DNA of 64,000 bases from Cornus controversa (taxonomy: Eukaryota; Streptophyta; Magnoliopsida; Cornales; Cornaceae): the NCBI GenBank assembly GCA_026545225.1, contig CM048848.1, positions 24,654,806 through 24,718,805 of the forward strand. Direction: 5' to 3'. This document shows, one piece after another, positions 59,292 to 64,000 of the stretch (position 1 is its first letter; each line of letters begins with the position of its first letter). The position numbers were made by a program, and so were the translations under genes. The notes under the pieces are model-generated. The model saw only the letters and a list, made by a program, of their open reading frames with translations, did not search any database and was not told the origin of the DNA.

Positions 59292-60515
59292 CTACTCGAG
59301 GGTGGGTGGTGGTGGTGGTGGCTCGGTGGGAGTAGAAGTGGATGTGGAAGCTCGACCTGCGAATAGGAACTGCAGGTCCTGCCGGAGGGCTCGAAACTCG
59401 TCTAGAATCGCTCTCTGGCCTTGTGCCAGAGAAGAAATGTCTGTCCGAATGCCTGCCAGCTGACTTTGCGTCACCTGGACATGCTCGTCAAAACCCTACT
59501 GGAGCCGCTCTACGTCAGCCGCCAGGCAGGAATAGCTCGTCGCTAAAATATCATGCCGCTCTGCAGCCACATCCATCTCCTCCTCCTCCATCTCCTCATC
59601 ATCGGACTCACCCTCTGCTGGCTCGCCCTCATCCGTCTCCACCGGGGCATCCATATCTACATCGTCTGGTGGATCACCCTGGTGGTCCTGTCGCTCTAAG
59701 TGTCGCCTCACCCTCTCCCACTGAGTAGATGTGAAGTGGGTGGGCGGTGCCAACTGAATGTCAGTACGACTGACCGGTATATTGGCACTGCTGAGAAAAG
59801 CGGCGATCAGGAAAGGAAAGGGAAGTCGCCTACTCGTTGCTCTCTGCATCCTCTTATTCACGAGGCCATCCCAGACCTTGAACATCTGCCCCCAGATCAA
59901 CGATGGGATCGAAAACCAAGTGCCCGTGTGGAAATCATAGAGGCAACGGAGGAGGTCGCCCCTTTGCTCTGCCACGTGCTGCAGCGGACACGCGTTCTTG
60001 ATGAGAACGGTGTCCAGGAACCAAAACCTGCTCGGGCACATCGATTTGGACGTGCAGTTGTGACTGGGCGTGGTAAACTCCCTACCACACATGTCCATCA
60101 CGATCGAGAACAGTGTCGTGTCTGCGGGGAGTGCGGCCCTGAAAAGTGGCTGACCGTCCGGGCCAACCATGTCCGGTGGCTGCTGGTGAGGGATGCCGAG
60201 CATCTGAGCAATCTGGATCGGCGTAATCGTGATTGTGACAGTGCCCACAACCGTCTCTAGTGTATCCAGCGCGGTGCAGGAGTAGGTCATGTGATCGTAA
60301 AAGACCTGCACTAAGCGCTCGTGTGCCACGTCGGTGGGAGGCACACATAGCCGGTCGAGGCGACGCCTCCTGAGCTCGGCAACCGTCCACCCGGTGTCGG
60401 GATGCCTCTCGAACTCTGCTAAGTCAAAAATCTGCTCCGGGTGGAACTTCCGAGACCGGAAGACTCGCCCGGGCACGTCTCGAATAGAACCGGCGACGTT
60501 CTTCACCCTCGCCAT
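59292..60515 (-). pseudogene. Element E third ORF, one nonsense codon
   Basis: 1224 bp from the ATG at 60515 to the stop at 59292, the same length as in D, and interrupted only by a TAG at 59493-59495 where D has CAG (after ERLQ). It is otherwise collinear and highly similar to D (PPTDVAHERLVQVFYDHM, IQIAQMLGIPHQQPPDM, FWFLDTVLIKNA). Element B carries a TAG at the same codon. Confidence 0.75.
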
Positions 60516-61177
60516 AGTCTCAGAATAGTCTGCACTTGATTCCAAAAATTACATAAATAAAAGATAAATAAGAAGAAAACTAAACTAAGAATAAACTAAA
60601 AGAAGAAAAAATGAAAATGAGGTCCTAGTCCTTGGCACTGACAAGAATTCAAAAAGTCTCTCTTAAAGAAGCGGTGCGAACTGATGCAACCGAAACGAAG
60701 GGTTGCGGTTGCAACCCGTACACTAAGCATTTGAAATAGAGAGAATGAAAAATCTCAACCCTATATATACTCCTACCCCCCGAAACTTGCAAAATCTCAT
60801 CACAAACACCGCAAATGCACCCATCCAACCCAATATCATCTAAATATGTTTATTACGCCGTAAAACTATCAAGAATGGTGAAAAAGTATACAAAAAGTAG
60901 CCATGCATCACTTACCTCAAGAGGAAGAAGATGAACAGCTCAAACAGAAGGAGACCCACTCGCAGCCGCGAAGAGAAGATAGTGCGAGTGCTAGCGGCGG
61001 CTTCGTACTGTGTCGGATGGCGACGGATGATCAGGAATGGTAGATTGAGTGCTCGGGAGTGCTTGGAGAAGGTCTGGATCACACGGAGGAGAGAAGGAAG
61101 TCGGATGGTTGTTTTGAAATGAGAGGGAAACCCAATGGTTTAAATAAGCTTTCGAATCACATGCAGGCATCGCGTGC

Positions 61178-61603
61178 ATCTCGATTGATCGAGATGTGAA
61201 TTCCGATCAATCGAGATTTCGATTGATCGAAATCTCACTTTGATCAATCGAAATCAGCATCGATCGATCGAAATTCTTTCCTCGATCAATCGAAATCAGC
61301 ATCGATCGATCGAAATTCTTTCCTCGATCAATCAAAAATTCCTTCACTGAATCGAGTTTTTACTTCGATCAATCGAACTTTTAATTCATTCAATCGAAAT
61401 TGTATTTCGATCAATCAAAATTTTATTTCGATCAATCAAAATCTTCGATTGATCGAAGACCTATCGAAGTGAAATCGAAGAATACTACCTCTCGGGACTT
61501 TGGACTTGGCAAATTCTCTGCAATTTTTCGATCGATCGAAACTGAAATCTCGATCAATCGAAATCTCGATTGATCGAGATCCTGGTTTCAATCAATCGAG
61601 ATG
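61178..61603. repeat. Palindrome array P2 in element E
   Basis: More than 20 half-sites of TCTCGATTGATCGAGAT type, with a local tandem duplication around ATCAGCATCGATCGATCGAA (61245-61325) that adds ATCGATCGATCG cores. Confidence 0.85.
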
Positions 61604-61771
61604 CTCAAAAACAGTCAGCTTGAGTTATGCTTCAGGGACTTGGATATTTGGGAATTAGATATTACATTGCTTAGATACAAACCTATTTTGGATTAAAGGG
61701 ACATCATGGAAGCATGATAGCTACCATGGCTTCGCCACCTTACACGTCTATGGCGCGACGTCCGGATCGGC

Positions 61772-64000
61772 TCACGAGTCAAAATACACGGGATCCGTCA
61801 AAGTGACGACATCCACGTATTCGGTGGTGACTTGGTCATCCACGCACACTTTTAAGCACTGCCCGTTTACTTTGAACAATGAGCCATCTTTCAAGTCCTT
61901 CAATTCCACCGCTCCGTGGGGAGCGACGGAATTAACCAACGGAGGAAAGGGTTCTCTTGGAAATCTCCTTTTGGGCAAATCCATGACAGTATTAACATCG
62001 AGCATGGAATTGACTTCACATATGGATTGCTCAATGTCAAAATCATCATAGTTGAAGTGATTTAGGCATGCCTCTAAAGGATCCTTGGAAAGAATAGAAG
62101 GAAGTGCTTCTTGAACAAGGTCTTCCACAACATAAACACAAAAGCACTCACTTTCGTCGTCGGATGTGTGGTGGGAAGCATTGAAAATGTTCAAGCGGAC
62201 TTTCATATTCCCAAAAGAGATGTCCATCACTCCGGTACGGCAATTAACGCAAGCGTTTTGCCGTGGCCAAGAATGGACGACCTAGAATGATAGGAATATG
62301 ACGATTCGGATTTTGGACCGGTTCCGTGTCAAGGACTATGAAGTCCACCAGAAAATAGAATTTGTCCACTTGAATGATGACATCCTCAATTATGCCACGT
62401 GGTTGCTTCACCGAGCGGTCGACGAGTTGCAACACAACCGTGGTATGCTTGAGTTCCCCCAAACCTAGTTGTTGGTAAACTGAGAATTGAAGCAAATTGA
62501 CACCAGCCCCTAGATCAAGAAGTGCCTTTTCAAAAGATTGATTTTCGATGGTGCACGAAATGGTCGGAGCACCCGGATCTTTGAATTTAGGAGGGGCTTG
62601 GTGTTGGAAAATGGAGCTTATGTGCTCAGTTAAGAGGACTTTCTTAGGAACATCATTCCTAGATTTGCGCTTTTGAGTGCACAAGTCCTTCAAGAATTTT
62701 GCATAGGAGGGAATTTGTCGAATAGCATCAAGGAGAGGGAGATTGATCTTTACTTGCTTGAAGATCTCCATCATGTCTTGGATTTTCTCTCCTTGCTTCC
62801 CGAAATGAGAAGGTTCCTTCAATCTTTGAGGAAAAGGAACCGGAGGTTCATAAGAGGTGTCAAGATTTGGAATCGATGACGACACAACTTCACTTGCCTT
62901 TCCTTTTGGATTTGAAGGGGTAATTTGCAAATTTGGATTTAACGGAAACAATTTTGGATTTAATTGGGATTCTTTTGGATTTTTAGGTTGCTCTTGGAAT
63001 TCCTTTCTCTCTTCCTCCCCTACTTTGGAATTGATGATTTTTCCACTCCTTAAGGTGGTGATTGATTGAACTTGCTCCGGAGGAGCATTACAAGTTGACG
63101 ATGATGGATCCTCAATCACATGGACACCTTTGGGATTCGCCACCGGTTGACTCGGTAACTTACCTTCCTCCCTTCTATTTAAGGCATTAGCTAGTTGCCC
63201 GATTTGAGCTTCTAGCCTAGCCATAGATTGAGCATTGGCTTCAAGCTTAGAGATTGATTGAGAGTGAGTTTGCAATAAGCGGGTATTGGCCTCAAGATTG
63301 CTTATCACTCTTTCTTCAAAGCTTTGGCTTCTCGGAGGAGGTGGTGGTTGTTGGTAATTAGATCTTTGATTGTAAGGTTGAGGATTTGGCCTATAATGAG
63401 GCTGTTGAGATTGGGAATTGAAAGAATTTTTCCCTTGGAAAGAGGGACTTGATTCTTGAGGTTTCCATGAAAAAGCCAGATGGTTCTTGTAACCAGGATT
63501 GTACGTGTTTGAATATGGATCATTCATTTGTTTTGAGTACAAGGCATTCTCTTGCTCTTGAGCATAATCGGGAGATTGCCCGGTAATAGGACAATCTCGC
63601 ACAAAATGCGAAATGCTATAGCAAAACGAACACCCTTCCTGATTTTGGACAGATTGGTTTGGAGTAGGTAGCCCATTTTTCATGATTAAATCCATTTTTC
63701 GGGATAGGGCTTCTACTTGCATGGCAACCTCATCTACCCGTGAAATTTAATGCACTTCTCTACAAGGTTGGGTGGCCTTCCCTTTCCTAGTGGAGGATCG
63801 TTGAGCTGAATTGTTGCTTAGGGTTTGAAAAAGTTTCCATGCCTCATCGGGGCTTTTCAAAAGGTACCCACCCCCACACGCGGAGTCTATCATTTGTCTA
63901 TGTTGCTCACTCACCCCATCATAAAAGCTTTGCACTAGCTGCCATTTTGGGACAGCATGATGCGGACAAGATTTTAAAAGATCTTTTAACCTCTCCCACG
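61772..64000 (-). pseudogene. Element E gag-protease fused to integrase tail (partial), broken
   Basis: Minus-strand frame with gag C-half from the window edge, a TAA near 63748, zinc knuckle CSFCYSISHFVRDC, a Gln/Pro-rich linker, protease (LLDLGAGVNLLQF, Ser of DLGAS changed to Gly) and a one-base insertion near 62255 after GRPFLAT. It then continues 61772-62230 through SMLDVNTVMDLPKRRFPREP to the integrase-tail fusion [20 protein letters not shown]. The fusion point is the same as in D. Confidence 0.85.

Larger units (their letters stand above)
57065..64000 (-). mobile_element. Element E: non-autonomous Athila-like element, minus strand, runs off the window
   Basis: A close relative of D in opposite orientation: partial 3' LTR (57065-57475), polypurine tract, 3' region, third ORF (59292-60515), palindrome array, integrase-tail fusion and gag. 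It has the same RT/RNase H/integrase deletion as D. It lacks the inner two-thirds of its LTR at the D junction, and its 5' end lies right of the window. Confidence 0.88.

Overview
This window is plant nuclear DNA, almost certainly from a eudicot with a repeat-rich genome. No host gene in it is intact. It is a deep nest of LTR retrotransposons dropped into a stretch that carries scattered fragments of unrelated host genes, all reading on the minus strand. The plant assignment rests on Athila-like Ty3/gypsy elements with tRNA-Asp-type primer sites, a TRIM element, CACTA-type termini, a Ty1/copia remnant, and fragments of an NB-LRR resistance gene, a CRINKLY4-like receptor kinase, a PP1 phosphatase and callose synthase.

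Layout, left to right. 1-6322: element A, a minus-strand gag-only gypsy element; its left LTR carries a complete 570-bp TRIM (308-877) and its internal region has two minisatellite arrays. 6323-6464: NB-LRR fragment. 6465-9174 and 21980-about 22768: one long Tekay/Del-like LTR, split by element B (9175-21979, minus, TSD GGATT), a full-length but decayed Athila-like element and the only one here that keeps reverse transcriptase and RNase H. About 22769-35020: fragments of callose synthase, PP1, a multipass membrane protein and a receptor kinase, interrupted by element C (23749-34423, plus, TSD GTTAG). 35650-35844: a CACTA-type right terminus. 35845-41075: AT-rich DNA with a second CACTA-like end and a 45-bp minisatellite. 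41076-43633: copia pol remnant, minus, broken by element F (43634-48296 and beyond, minus). F is in turn broken by element D (48297-57056, plus). D runs into element E (57065-64000, minus) through an abrupt inverted junction.

B, D and E form one family and C and F a second, related one. Both share a plan: long LTRs, PBS for tRNA-Asp, gag-protease, then in complete members RT-RNaseH-integrase, a short array of palindromes, a third ORF (407 codons in C, D and E), a long 3' untranslated region with repeated polypurine-like motifs and a conserved hairpin-bearing module, and the 3' LTR. D and E share the same in-frame loss of RT-RNaseH-integrase; C has lost RT-RNaseH but kept integrase; F has lost nearly everything except part of gag. 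They look like non-autonomous passengers that relied on enzymes from B-like relatives.

The points most worth following are the directly fused PP1 and callose-synthase fragments within a series of same-strand gene fragments ending at a CACTA terminus (a probable gene-capturing transposon), the ATCGAT-centred palindrome arrays found at equivalent places in both Athila-like families, and the conserved third ORF and 3' RNA module. All family assignments were made by reading the sequence; none was checked against a database.
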